Below the pieces are notes generated by a model. That model worked only from the letters and a program-made list of their open reading frames with translations, had not been told where the DNA came from and made no database searches. This document shows positions 47,176 to 55,020 of a DNA stretch of 64,000 nucleotides, piece after piece (position 1 is the first letter of the stretch; the number at the start of each line of letters is the position of its first letter). The DNA is taken from NCBI GenBank assembly GCA_002091395.1, contig AP017913.1:612001-676000 (forward strand). Reading direction: 5' to 3'. The DNA is from Candidatus Azobacteroides pseudotrichonymphae (GTDB taxonomy: Bacteria > Bacteroidota > Bacteroidia > Bacteroidales > Azobacteroidaceae). The translations under genes were made by a program, and so were the position numbers.

Positions 47176-47625
47176 TTTATGCAATCTTGTATTAGTAATA
47201 TTATGTCTTACAATTTTTTTTTTAAAATTTAATTTTTTTTTCTAAAAATTGTAAAGTATAATCTATGTCATTGTTGACAACAACGTTCAAAAATATGCCA
47301 AGAATAAATACATAAAAGAAAAGCAAATTTTGAATTACCACTGCATTACTTATTCATTCAATACATTATAATTCTAAATAAGCATTTCATTAATTCATAA
47401 TTTTAATTTTAAAATAATTAAAGTTAAAAATTAAGTACAACATCTCTATAATTATCAAAATTAAAAATAGCTATAGAATAACATATAATAAAAATTACTT
47501 TATTATGTTGTTTTTTATGAAACCTTTACATAAAAATTAAAATTTATATAATCTTTTGCATTCTAAAACTAAAAAATTTTTTATCCACGAATTCGTTATT
47601 ATACAAAAATTTAAATTTAAAGTAT
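47176..47625. other. Gene-free stretch between the HU gene and pnuT
   Basis: The only structured element is the hairpin at 47208-47254. I looked for a TPP riboswitch, which often precedes pnuT-thiN genes in Bacteroidetes, and saw none of its conserved blocks. Confidence 0.4.
47208..47254 (+). terminator. Hairpin after the HU gene
   Basis: ttacaattttt (47208-47218) pairs perfectly with aaaaattgtaa (47244-47254); the loop holds two long T runs. Its position 33 nt after the HU stop fits a terminator. Confidence 0.45.
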
Positions 47626-48243
47626 ATGATCTATAAAACAATTAATCAATGTATTATATGGATTTTTAAAAATTGGATAGAAATAATTGGAGTTATACTT
47701 TCTATAATTATGTTGCCGCTGGAAATTGCTCGCAAATGGACTTTTTGGATTATAAGTATTTGCAGTTCTCTTTTTTATATTTATATTAATTTTAATGAAA
47801 AATTATATGCTATGACTGGATTTTGTTTTTATAATATCATCATATCATTTTACGGATTATACTGCTGGAAATCTATCGAAACTAAAAACAACCAAAATAT
47901 TTCATTTCGCTTTGTAACAAAAAGCTCATTATTAAAATTGATATCAATTGGTTTAATTATTTGGTTAATAATATTTTCTATTATCAAGTTTACTTACACT
48001 ATTACATCAGTAATACTTCTAATGCTAGATACATTTATTACTTCATTAAGCATTATAGCTGCATGGATGAGCACAAAAAAAATTGTAGAATCTTGGATTC
48101 TATGGTTAATTTCTGATGTTTGCGCTGTAACAGTATATATTAATAAAAAAATGTACCCAAGTATTTTTTTATATGCTATTTATTCAATTTTTTGCGTTTT
48201 TGGATACATTATTTGGAGAAAAGATGCAATTAAAAATTTATGA
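47626..48243 (+). CDS. pnuT: PnuC-family vitamin transporter, probably thiamine (PnuT)
   Basis: A 205-residue integral membrane protein with about seven helices and the family stretch VILSIIMLPLEIARKWTFW near residue 23, then FCFYNIIISFYGLYCW and a terminal WRKD. PnuC relatives carry nicotinamide riboside, riboflavin or thiamine. Its ATGA overlap with thiamine pyrophosphokinase makes thiamine the likely substrate: the vitamin would be taken up and trapped by pyrophosphorylation. No outer-membrane TonB receptor is adjacent. Confidence 0.83.
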   Translation: MIYKTINQCIIWIFKNWIEIIGVILSIIMLPLEIARKWTFWIISICSSLFYIYINFNEKLYAMTGFCFYNIIISFYGLYCWKSIETKNNQNISFRFVTKSSLLKLISIGLIIWLIIFSIIKFTYTITSVILLMLDTFITSLSIIAAWMSTKKIVESWILWLISDVCAVTVYINKKMYPSIFLYAIYSIFCVFGYIIWRKDAIKNL

Positions 48244-48911
48244 CAATAATAATTCCACTTTTGCAAAAAACGAAACAAGTAATCCTCGCTAATGGTTCTT
48301 TCCCTAAACACAAAATTCCGTTAACATATTTAAAAAAAGCAAAAAAAATTATTTGTTGTAATGGAGGGGGACAAAATCTTATTGAACACGGGCTAAATCC
48401 AAATTTTATTATTGGTGATATGGATAGTATATCCAATAGTATGATAGAACAATTTCCTTTTCAAATTATTAAAAATTCTTCTCAAAATATAAATGATCTA
48501 ACTAAAGCATTGAATTTTTGTTTTATTAAAAAAGCATGGACTGAAATTACAATTGTAGGAGCTACTGGAAAACGAGAAGATCATACACTTGGGAATATTT
48601 CTATATTAACTAAATTCGCAAGGTTTATGAAAATACAACTATTGACTGATTATGGTGTTTTCGTCGCAATAGAAAAAACAACAACTTTTGAAAGTTACCC
48701 AGGTCAACAAGTATCTGTTTTTAGTCTCACTCCTAATATTAATATTTCTTATATTGATTTGGTTTATCCTCTACAAAATCAACCATTGCATTATTGGTGG
48801 GAAGGAACACTTAATGAAGCATTAAAAAACAATTTTACTATTGAAATAAATTATTTACACTCTCAAAAAAAATCAGCAAAAATACTAGTATTTCGAGAAT
48901 ATCTAAAATAA
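48240..48911 (+). CDS. thiN: Thiamine pyrophosphokinase
   Basis: It makes thiamine diphosphate from thiamine and ATP. Visible are CCNGGGQNLIEHGLNPNFII with the Asp block GDMDSIS near residue 50, KNSSQNINDLTKAL near 80, and GATGKREDHTLGNI near 104. The length of 223 is normal. It is coupled to pnuT by an ATGA overlap and converges on secDF 57 nt downstream. The pair indicates salvage of thiamine from the host or community rather than full synthesis, at least from this locus. Confidence 0.9.
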   Translation: MTIIIPLLQKTKQVILANGSFPKHKIPLTYLKKAKKIICCNGGGQNLIEHGLNPNFIIGDMDSISNSMIEQFPFQIIKNSSQNINDLTKALNFCFIKKAWTEITIVGATGKREDHTLGNISILTKFARFMKIQLLTDYGVFVAIEKTTTFESYPGQQVSVFSLTPNINISYIDLVYPLQNQPLHYWWEGTLNEALKNNFTIEINYLHSQKKSAKILVFREYLK

Positions 48912-48968
48912 AAATCCAATTGACTCTAAATTATAGTATAATAAATAAATTGAAATAACATTATTGCA

Positions 48969-51869
48969 TTATTTTAATGTTCTCTTTACTTGTACTTTAT
49001 ATGCAATTGATGCAGAAACAAATAAAGAAGAAAATGTACTAACAACAACTCCTAATATCATTGAAAATGAAAAACTACGAATAGACTCTCCTCCAAAAGA
49101 AAAAATAATTAATAACACTAACAATGTACTCATAGAAGTATTAAATGTTCTGTCTAAAGTAGAATTAAGAGATGAATTAAAAATGTCAAATTTATTTTTC
49201 TTAGGATATAAAAAAATGTACTCGCGTACTCGGTCAAAAATAACGACCTTATCATTTATTGAATATCCAACCACTGTCAAAATGGCGCCTATAAACGTCT
49301 GATCTACTTCTAACGAAAACGGAACTAATCCCCACAAAAGAGCATATACACCTAAAATAAAAACTACATCAAAAACAAGAGAAATAATAGAACTAACTGA
49401 GTAAGAAATATCTCTAAACCGCAGCAAAATATATAAACCAATTGCAAATACAGATAATCCAACTGCCCAAACTGCCTTTTGTTTTAAATTTTCTGCGATG
49501 CTTGGACCTACTTTTTGCTGACTTTGTATATAATCTTTACTTATAAATTGATTATAAGTTGTCCGCTTATGTAAAAAATTTTTTAACCCCTTGAACAACT
49601 TTATCTGTACAATACTATCTACAAAAAAATCATTAGAATCAACCATATAATTAGTAGAAATTCTTACTTGATTAGGTGTGCCAATCGTAATAACATTTGG
49701 TATATGATTTTTAAAAAATGGTTTTAATAATTTTTGAGCTTGACCTGTATTAATTGGCCTATCAAATTTGATTATATAATTACGTCCTCCAGTATAGTCT
49801 ATACTCTTATTTAGACCTCTAATTAAAAATGAAGCAACAAATGTAATAGTAATAACAGATACAACAATATACATTGAATTCAAATTTTTTAAAAAATTAA
49901 AATTTGGACTCACAAGAAAATTCTTAGACAATTTCGTAATAAAAGTAAGATTTTTCAATTTGCCATTTAGTAAAAGATGATCATATGCCAAATGAGTTAG
50001 AAAAACCGCTGTAAAAAAAGAAACAACAATTCCTATAATCAAAGTAAAAGCAAAACCACGAATAGGACCAGTACCAAATATTAAAAGGATAACACCTGTA
50101 ATAAGTGAAGTAAAATTTGCATCAAAAATAGCTGAAAATGCTTTTACATATCCTTCTTCTATTGCATTTTTTAGCATTTTACCCATACGTATTTCTTCTT
50201 TAATCCTTTCATAAATTAATACATTTGCATCTACAGCCAAAGCAAGTGACAATACAATTCCTGCAATACCAGACAATGTCAATACTACGTGAAAAGAAGC
50301 CATTATTCCCAAAGAAAAAAACAAATTAAGTAGTAACGCACTGCTAGAAATCATTCCAGGAATCAAACCATATATTAAAATCAGATAAAATATTAAAACA
50401 ATCAACGCTACAGCAAACGAAATAAACCCACTATTAATAGCTTGTTGTCCAAGTGAAGGTCCTACAATTTCTTCTTGAACAATCTTAGCACGAGCGGAAA
50501 TTTTACCTGATTTTAATATATTAACTAGGTCTTTGGCTTGTTCAGAATTAAAATTTCCAGTAATTCTGGAAGACCCATCAGTAATTTCACTACTAACTAT
50601 TGGGAATGAATACACATAATCATCTAAAACAATTGCAATTGCTCTTCCAATATTATCTTTTGTTAACCTAGCCCACACTTTAGCAGCATCGTTTTTCATG
50701 ACCATGCTTACTTCAGCACAATTAGAATTTTGTTCAAAATGATCACTAGCATTTTGAATAACATCTCCGCTCAACACAGGTTTAGGTCTATTATCAATGT
50801 AATTAACTTTTAATGCAACTAAATCGTATAAATTATTCTTTTCTGAAAAAGGTTTGATTGTCCACTTTAAACTGATTCGATTAGTATCTAACAAATCTCT
50901 CACTTTAGAATTTGCTAAATAAGAATCAATTTTTGATTTTTCATTTTTTTTTACAGACGCAACAACACAGCTTTGACGTGGATGCTCTGGATTTAATCCC
51001 ATTAATACAAACAAAGGATATTTCAAATTTTTATCAATATATTTCTTAGAAGATGCTGATTCTACACTTTTGATATCTATATTATTTGCCATCTGATGTG
51101 CAAATTGTATAGAATCTTTGATAATATTATTTGCAAGAAAAAGAATATGATGAATTTCCGATTCTAAATAAGTCTCCCAAAATTCAAGATTTGCAGTTCC
51201 TTGTAACAAATCACGAACACGATTCGCATCTTTTACTCCAGGAAGTTCTATAGAAATTAATCCTTCACTATCAATTCGCTGAATATTAGGTGATGTTACA
51301 CCAAACATATCAATACGATTACGTAAAACATTAAACGAATTGTCGTAAGAATTTTTCATCTCTGTTCTCAAAACAGAGATGACATCATCATTAGTACTCT
51401 GTGGATGAATTTTTTCTCTCAATTCATATGTTCCAAAAATAGCCGATAATTTTGCATTTCGATCTAATCCTTTGTAAACAGAAGCAAAAGATGAAAGAAA
51501 ATCACATTTTTTTTTGCATTGCAATTCAGAAGCCTTAGCAAGCGCCTTATTAAAGATAGGATCTGAATTGTTGTCAGAAAGTGATTTTAGAACATCATGA
51601 GCAGCAATCTCTATTATTACGTTCATCCCACCCTTTAAATCAAGACCCAAATTAACTTCCATTGCTCTACATTTTTCCAAAGAATAGCCTAACCAAACTT
51701 TTTCTTTTGCTAGAGAATCAAGATACCGATTTTCTAAAGATGGAATACCACAAGAATATTTTTTTGCTTGTTTATAGTATTTATTCGTTATAAACGTAAA
51801 TGATAAATAAAATATGCTTACTAGAGTAAGAGCGACAAAAAGAAACCTAATAAACCCTTTATTCTGCAT
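48969..51869 (-). CDS. secDF: Fused protein translocase subunit SecDF
   Basis: SecD and SecF in one chain of 966 residues, as in Bacteroidetes. It begins with a membrane helix (RFLFVALTLVSIFYLSFTF) and the SecD hallmark LGLDLKGGMNVIIEIAAHD. A large periplasmic region follows. SecD helices 2-6 include ALAVDANVLIYERIKEEIRMG near residue 548. SecF starts about residue 665 with LNKSIDYTGGRN and has VGYSINDKVVIFDRVREYI near 870. It uses the proton gradient to pull proteins through SecYEG. No neighbour is functionally linked. Confidence 0.96.
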   Translation of the reverse strand: MQNKGFIRFLFVALTLVSIFYLSFTFITNKYYKQAKKYSCGIPSLENRYLDSLAKEKVWLGYSLEKCRAMEVNLGLDLKGGMNVIIEIAAHDVLKSLSDNNSDPIFNKALAKASELQCKKKCDFLSSFASVYKGLDRNAKLSAIFGTYELREKIHPQSTNDDVISVLRTEMKNSYDNSFNVLRNRIDMFGVTSPNIQRIDSEGLISIELPGVKDANRVRDLLQGTANLEFWETYLESEIHHILFLANNIIKDSIQFAHQMANNIDIKSVESASSKKYIDKNLKYPLFVLMGLNPEHPRQSCVVASVKKNEKSKIDSYLANSKVRDLLDTNRISLKWTIKPFSEKNNLYDLVALKVNYIDNRPKPVLSGDVIQNASDHFEQNSNCAEVSMVMKNDAAKVWARLTKDNIGRAIAIVLDDYVYSFPIVSSEITDGSSRITGNFNSEQAKDLVNILKSGKISARAKIVQEEIVGPSLGQQAINSGFISFAVALIVLIFYLILIYGLIPGMISSSALLLNLFFSLGIMASFHVVLTLSGIAGIVLSLALAVDANVLIYERIKEEIRMGKMLKNAIEEGYVKAFSAIFDANFTSLITGVILLIFGTGPIRGFAFTLIIGIVVSFFTAVFLTHLAYDHLLLNGKLKNLTFITKLSKNFLVSPNFNFLKNLNSMYIVVSVITITFVASFLIRGLNKSIDYTGGRNYIIKFDRPINTGQAQKLLKPFFKNHIPNVITIGTPNQVRISTNYMVDSNDFFVDSIVQIKLFKGLKNFLHKRTTYNQFISKDYIQSQQKVGPSIAENLKQKAVWAVGLSVFAIGLYILLRFRDISYSVSSIISLVFDVVFILGVYALLWGLVPFSLEVDQTFIGAILTVVGYSINDKVVIFDRVREYIFLYPKKNKFDIFNSSLNSTLDRTFNTSMSTLLVLLIIFSFGGESIRSFSFSMILGVVVSTFSSLFVSASIAYKVQVKRTLK

Positions 51870-52182
51870 TGGTCTTAAATGTAATTTTTTTTTAAAATCT
51901 AAATTCTTGCAAATTATAAAAAATATTTTTCACCAAAAATTGCATATCAATGTATATAATTTTTACCCTAAAACCACTGATTTTAGTAAATTAAATTAAA
52001 AACAATCTTGATTTCATATGTAAATTTTTTTTACATCAAAAATTTTCAATACACTTACGCATTAATAATAATTATAAATTATACTATGTAATACTACCTA
52101 TTACAAAAAAAATTGATAATAACTTTAAAGGATATCAATTCAATAACAGCATTAGTTAGTAACATAGGTTTAACAACTTTAG
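51870..52182. other. Gene-free stretch upstream of secDF
   Basis: It should hold the secDF promoter on the minus strand and the 3' flank of tRNA-Cys. A 7-bp hairpin with a T-rich loop lies at 52018-52036 (atgtaaa with tttacat). No gene is seen. Confidence 0.35.
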
Positions 52183-52253
52183 AGGCTCTTGGCGGATTTG
52201 AACCGCCGTGCTCGGTTTTGCAGACCGACGCCTAACCACTCGGCCAAAGAGCC
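52183..52253 (-). tRNA. tRNA-Cys (anticodon GCA)
   Basis: Minus-strand cloverleaf: acceptor GGCTCTT/AAGAGCC (seven Watson-Crick pairs), anticodon stem TCGGT/ACCGA with loop CTGCAAA, T arm GGCGG-TTCAAAT-CCGCC, discriminator T. CCA is not encoded. Confidence 0.95.
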
Positions 52254-52324
52254 TTGTTTTTTGAAACAGTATAATAACAAAAAAACAAAACCAATTTATG
52301 TACTATTTAAACAAAACATCAAAA

Positions 52325-53353
52325 TCAAATGTAAACCTTCTTATCCTGCACAATAATATAAATTATAACTGGAAGCCCAAATAATTGTATAACAGCATTC
52401 AAAGGAATCAAGTTATGTAAAAAAGGGACAACTGATATTAAGTTACAAAAAAGTGCAATAAAAGATCCTAAAAAAATTGTTGTTGGTATTAATAATTGAA
52501 AATTAGATGTTTTTAATATCATTTTGACAATACATGGAACAATCCATCCTAATAAACTAATTGGGCCACAAAAAGCAGTTACTATAGCAACTAAAAATCC
52601 ACTAATAAGAAGAATTAAAATACGTACTTTTTTTATATTAGTCCCTAAACTAAAAGCATAATATTCGCCTAAAAACAACGTATTTAATGGTTTTATTAAA
52701 AAAAAAGAAGATAGTAACCCAATTAAAATACTAACACTAAAAAAAGGCAGTTCATTAACCGAAACATCTGAAAAATTTCCTAATCCCCATAAAACATATG
52801 ATCTTATATTTTCTGAAGATGCTAATGAATTCATTGTAGAAATTATTGAAGATGCCAAATTAGTGACAAGGACTCCAACAACAAGAAGAATAGTGTGATC
52901 TTTAAGTTTAATAGAAAAATACAAAATCAGTGATAATACTAATAAAGCTCCAACAAATGCAGCTACAACTATAGATAAATTAAATTTTAATGAAAACAAT
53001 AAATCAATTTTTTTGCAATACAATAAAACAAAAGCAACTCCGATGTTTGCTCCACTACTTATCCCCAAAATATCAGGACTAGCTAAAGAATTTTGAAAAA
53101 GTGTTTGAAGCATTAACCCTACAACAGCCAATGCTGAACCAGATAATAATGCTGTTACTGCTTGAGGAACGCGTAGTTGTAAAATTATATCTTTCCAAAC
53201 AGGATGTTCATCTACTGTTTTGCCAAAAAAAATATCTACTACTGACCAAACAGGAATGGATACTGACCCATAAAAAAGATTAAAAAAAAATGTAACTATT
53301 AAAGCAATTATAACTAATAAACAAACATAATAGCAACGATTTTTCGAGTGCAT
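52325..53353 (-). CDS. FecCD/BtuC-family ABC transporter permease
   Basis: A 342-residue membrane protein with about ten helices. The family blocks are RVPQAVTALLSGSALAVVGLMLQTLFQNSLASPDILGIS (residues about 65-103), GLLSSFFLIKPLNTLFLGEYYAFSLG and SLLGWIVPCIVKMILK. It should import B12 or a ferric chelate together with a binding lipoprotein like the one at 43744 and an ATPase not found here. It is the last gene of the bamD-rpoZ-DUF4293 operon, with a TAATG overlap with DUF4293; a transporter gene in that place is unusual. Confidence 0.9.
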   Translation of the reverse strand: MHSKNRCYYVCLLVIIALIVTFFFNLFYGSVSIPVWSVVDIFFGKTVDEHPVWKDIILQLRVPQAVTALLSGSALAVVGLMLQTLFQNSLASPDILGISSGANIGVAFVLLYCKKIDLLFSLKFNLSIVVAAFVGALLVLSLILYFSIKLKDHTILLVVGVLVTNLASSIISTMNSLASSENIRSYVLWGLGNFSDVSVNELPFFSVSILIGLLSSFFLIKPLNTLFLGEYYAFSLGTNIKKVRILILLISGFLVAIVTAFCGPISLLGWIVPCIVKMILKTSNFQLLIPTTIFLGSFIALFCNLISVVPFLHNLIPLNAVIQLFGLPVIIYIIVQDKKVYI

Positions 53354-53691
53354 TACCTTAATCGATCAAAAGAATGAATCAATTTTTCATCTCTTCTAAT
53401 TGCTCGAATAGCTAATATATCTACACACATAGCAACTACGACAAATATTGACAATAAATACAACTTTAGTAAAAAAATTTTAATTAAAAAGAAAGACAGT
53501 AAAATTAAAATTAAATAACAAATTTTAATCTGTAACAACCTTTTCTTAAACAAGAAAACTGCAATAATCGACGTAAAAATTATCAACCATCCATCCCTTA
53601 ATAAAGGGAAATTTCTATTTATGACAAACATCACTAAACCCAAAATAATAGCAATGGCTAATAACAAAACTGTTTGAATTCGTTGTATCAT
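53353..53691 (-). CDS. DUF4293 family membrane protein
   Basis: A 112-residue protein with four membrane helices. The start MIQRIQTVLLLAIAIILG and the end IRRDEKLIHSFDRLR are the two hallmarks of DUF4293, a Bacteroidetes family of unknown role that is commonly found after rpoZ. It is coupled to rpoZ by an ATGA overlap and to the permease gene by TAATG. Some family members are longer, so this one is at the short end. Confidence 0.88.
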   Translation of the reverse strand: MIQRIQTVLLLAIAIILGLVMFVINRNFPLLRDGWLIIFTSIIAVFLFKKRLLQIKICYLILILLSFFLIKIFLLKLYLLSIFVVVAMCVDILAIRAIRRDEKLIHSFDRLR

Positions 53692-54023
53692 TCCAATATA
53701 TTATTTTCTTTTTCAAAAGAATCATAGTAACTAAGTTTATTATCTAAAAATTCTTGAATAGCAATCAATGTAGGTTTTGGACGACGCTCAAAAAAACGAG
53801 AAATTTCTATTCTTTCTTTATTTTCAAATATTTCTGTCCCATCAAGATAAAAAGAAAACTCTTTTAATTTTTCCTCAAGATTTTTTTTAAATTCAGAAGC
53901 AATTTGATTAGATCTTTTACCAATGATTCTAACGCTTTTATATACATTTCCTGTCTTTTCTGAAAGTGAATTTATATCTTGTGTAACTATACTATCACGT
54001 ATTTTATTTCTTTTTTGAATCAT
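53688..54023 (-). CDS. rpoZ: DNA-directed RNA polymerase omega subunit (Bacteroidetes type)
   Basis: Omega helps fold beta-prime and assemble RNA polymerase. The blocks LSEKTGNVYKSVRIIGKRSNQI and ENKERIEISRFFERRPKPTLIAIQEF match the long omega form of Bacteroidetes, here 111 residues. It overlaps bamD by 20 nt and DUF4293 by 4 nt, so all three should be made together. Confidence 0.92.
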   Translation of the reverse strand: MIQKRNKIRDSIVTQDINSLSEKTGNVYKSVRIIGKRSNQIASEFKKNLEEKLKEFSFYLDGTEIFENKERIEISRFFERRPKPTLIAIQEFLDNKLSYYDSFEKENNILE

Positions 54024-54819
54024 AATACATCAAACGTTTAATTATATCATCATATAACTTTTTAACACATTTTAAATTTTTCCCAGATGGATATTCGTCA
54101 ATGTACGAATAATATTCATCAATTATATCATCTCTATAGCGATTTATGTTCAAATTTTTTGTTTTCATACAATGAAATACAATTTCACATTTAGATTTAA
54201 ATATGTAAAGTACAAAATTTTCTCTATACTTTGAAAAAGGGTAAAATTGTATAGCATTCTGAGCTGTAACAACACAAGAAAGATAATTCTCTAATTTATA
54301 ATACAAACGAACAGCAATCAATTCTTTAAATGCTAATTTTTCTTGTAATTCACATAAAAAACATTGTACATTTTTTTTTTTGTCACTGTTAGGATATTTT
54401 TTTAAAAATTCCTGAAATTCGTGTATCGCCTTATATGTATTAAATTGATCAAATTGTGCATCAGGTGACATTAAATAAAGACTATATGCTGAATAAAAAT
54501 GAGCTATTTCAGCATGATCCCCTCCTGGAAACATAGTATAATAATTCCAAAATTGTTTTGAAGCAGAAATATAATCCTTTTGCTTATAATACGACTCAGC
54601 TAATAAATATAAAGATTCATTCATATATTTAGTCCCATTAATTAGAGGCATTACTTCTTTGAGTATCGAAATAGATCTACGATACTTACCATTATCGAAA
54701 TAATTTTTCGCAATTTTACATTTAAATGCTATGTCACTAGTTTTAGAAATTTTGTCATATTCACCACATGAAACGAACAATAGCAAAATAAAAAAAAAAT
54801 GTATTAATTTTAAACCCAT
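54004..54819 (-). CDS. bamD: Outer-membrane assembly lipoprotein BamD
   Basis: The ATG at 54819 gives the lipoprotein signal MGLKLIHFFFILLLFVSC with Cys at residue 18; earlier in-frame starts lie before any signal sequence. TPR-like repeats follow: AKNYFDNGKYRRSISILKE, SLYLLAESYYKQKDYISASK and the block YTMFPGGDHAEIAHFYSAYS. BamD works with BamA to insert outer-membrane barrels. The length of 271 is normal. It heads the operon bamD-rpoZ-DUF4293-permease. A CAAATATA (TATATTTG on the minus strand) lies 28 nt upstream and could be its -7 box. Confidence 0.92.
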   Translation of the reverse strand: MGLKLIHFFFILLLFVSCGEYDKISKTSDIAFKCKIAKNYFDNGKYRRSISILKEVMPLINGTKYMNESLYLLAESYYKQKDYISASKQFWNYYTMFPGGDHAEIAHFYSAYSLYLMSPDAQFDQFNTYKAIHEFQEFLKKYPNSDKKKNVQCFLCELQEKLAFKELIAVRLYYKLENYLSCVVTAQNAIQFYPFSKYRENFVLYIFKSKCEIVFHCMKTKNLNINRYRDDIIDEYYSYIDEYPSGKNLKCVKKLYDDIIKRLMYYDSKKK

Positions 54820-55020
54820 AAAAAATAAACTTTTTGAGATATGCAACAAATATACATTTGTTTTTGTTTTATATAATAAAATATTGTTGTTAGTTTGAAA
54901 CACTTTATACAGATTTTTGTGAACCAAATATGGTACACTATTTGATAGGCTGTGGATATTACTTTTGTTCAAGTAATTACTAAATTTAAATTATCAAAAA
55001 TCTAAAACATTTGTCATACA

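Noticed and set aside
47176..47625. Possible TPP riboswitch before pnuT
   Set aside because: The conserved CTGAGA and GAACCTGAT-like blocks are absent.
54941..54967. TTTG and TACTTTTG before clpC as a promoter
   Set aside because: The spacing is only 15 nt, shorter than the usual 19-21, so the pair is not convincing.
54820..55020. ClpC N domain encoded upstream in another frame
   Set aside because: The 201-nt gap is too short and has stops in all frames; bamD occupies the sequence beyond it.
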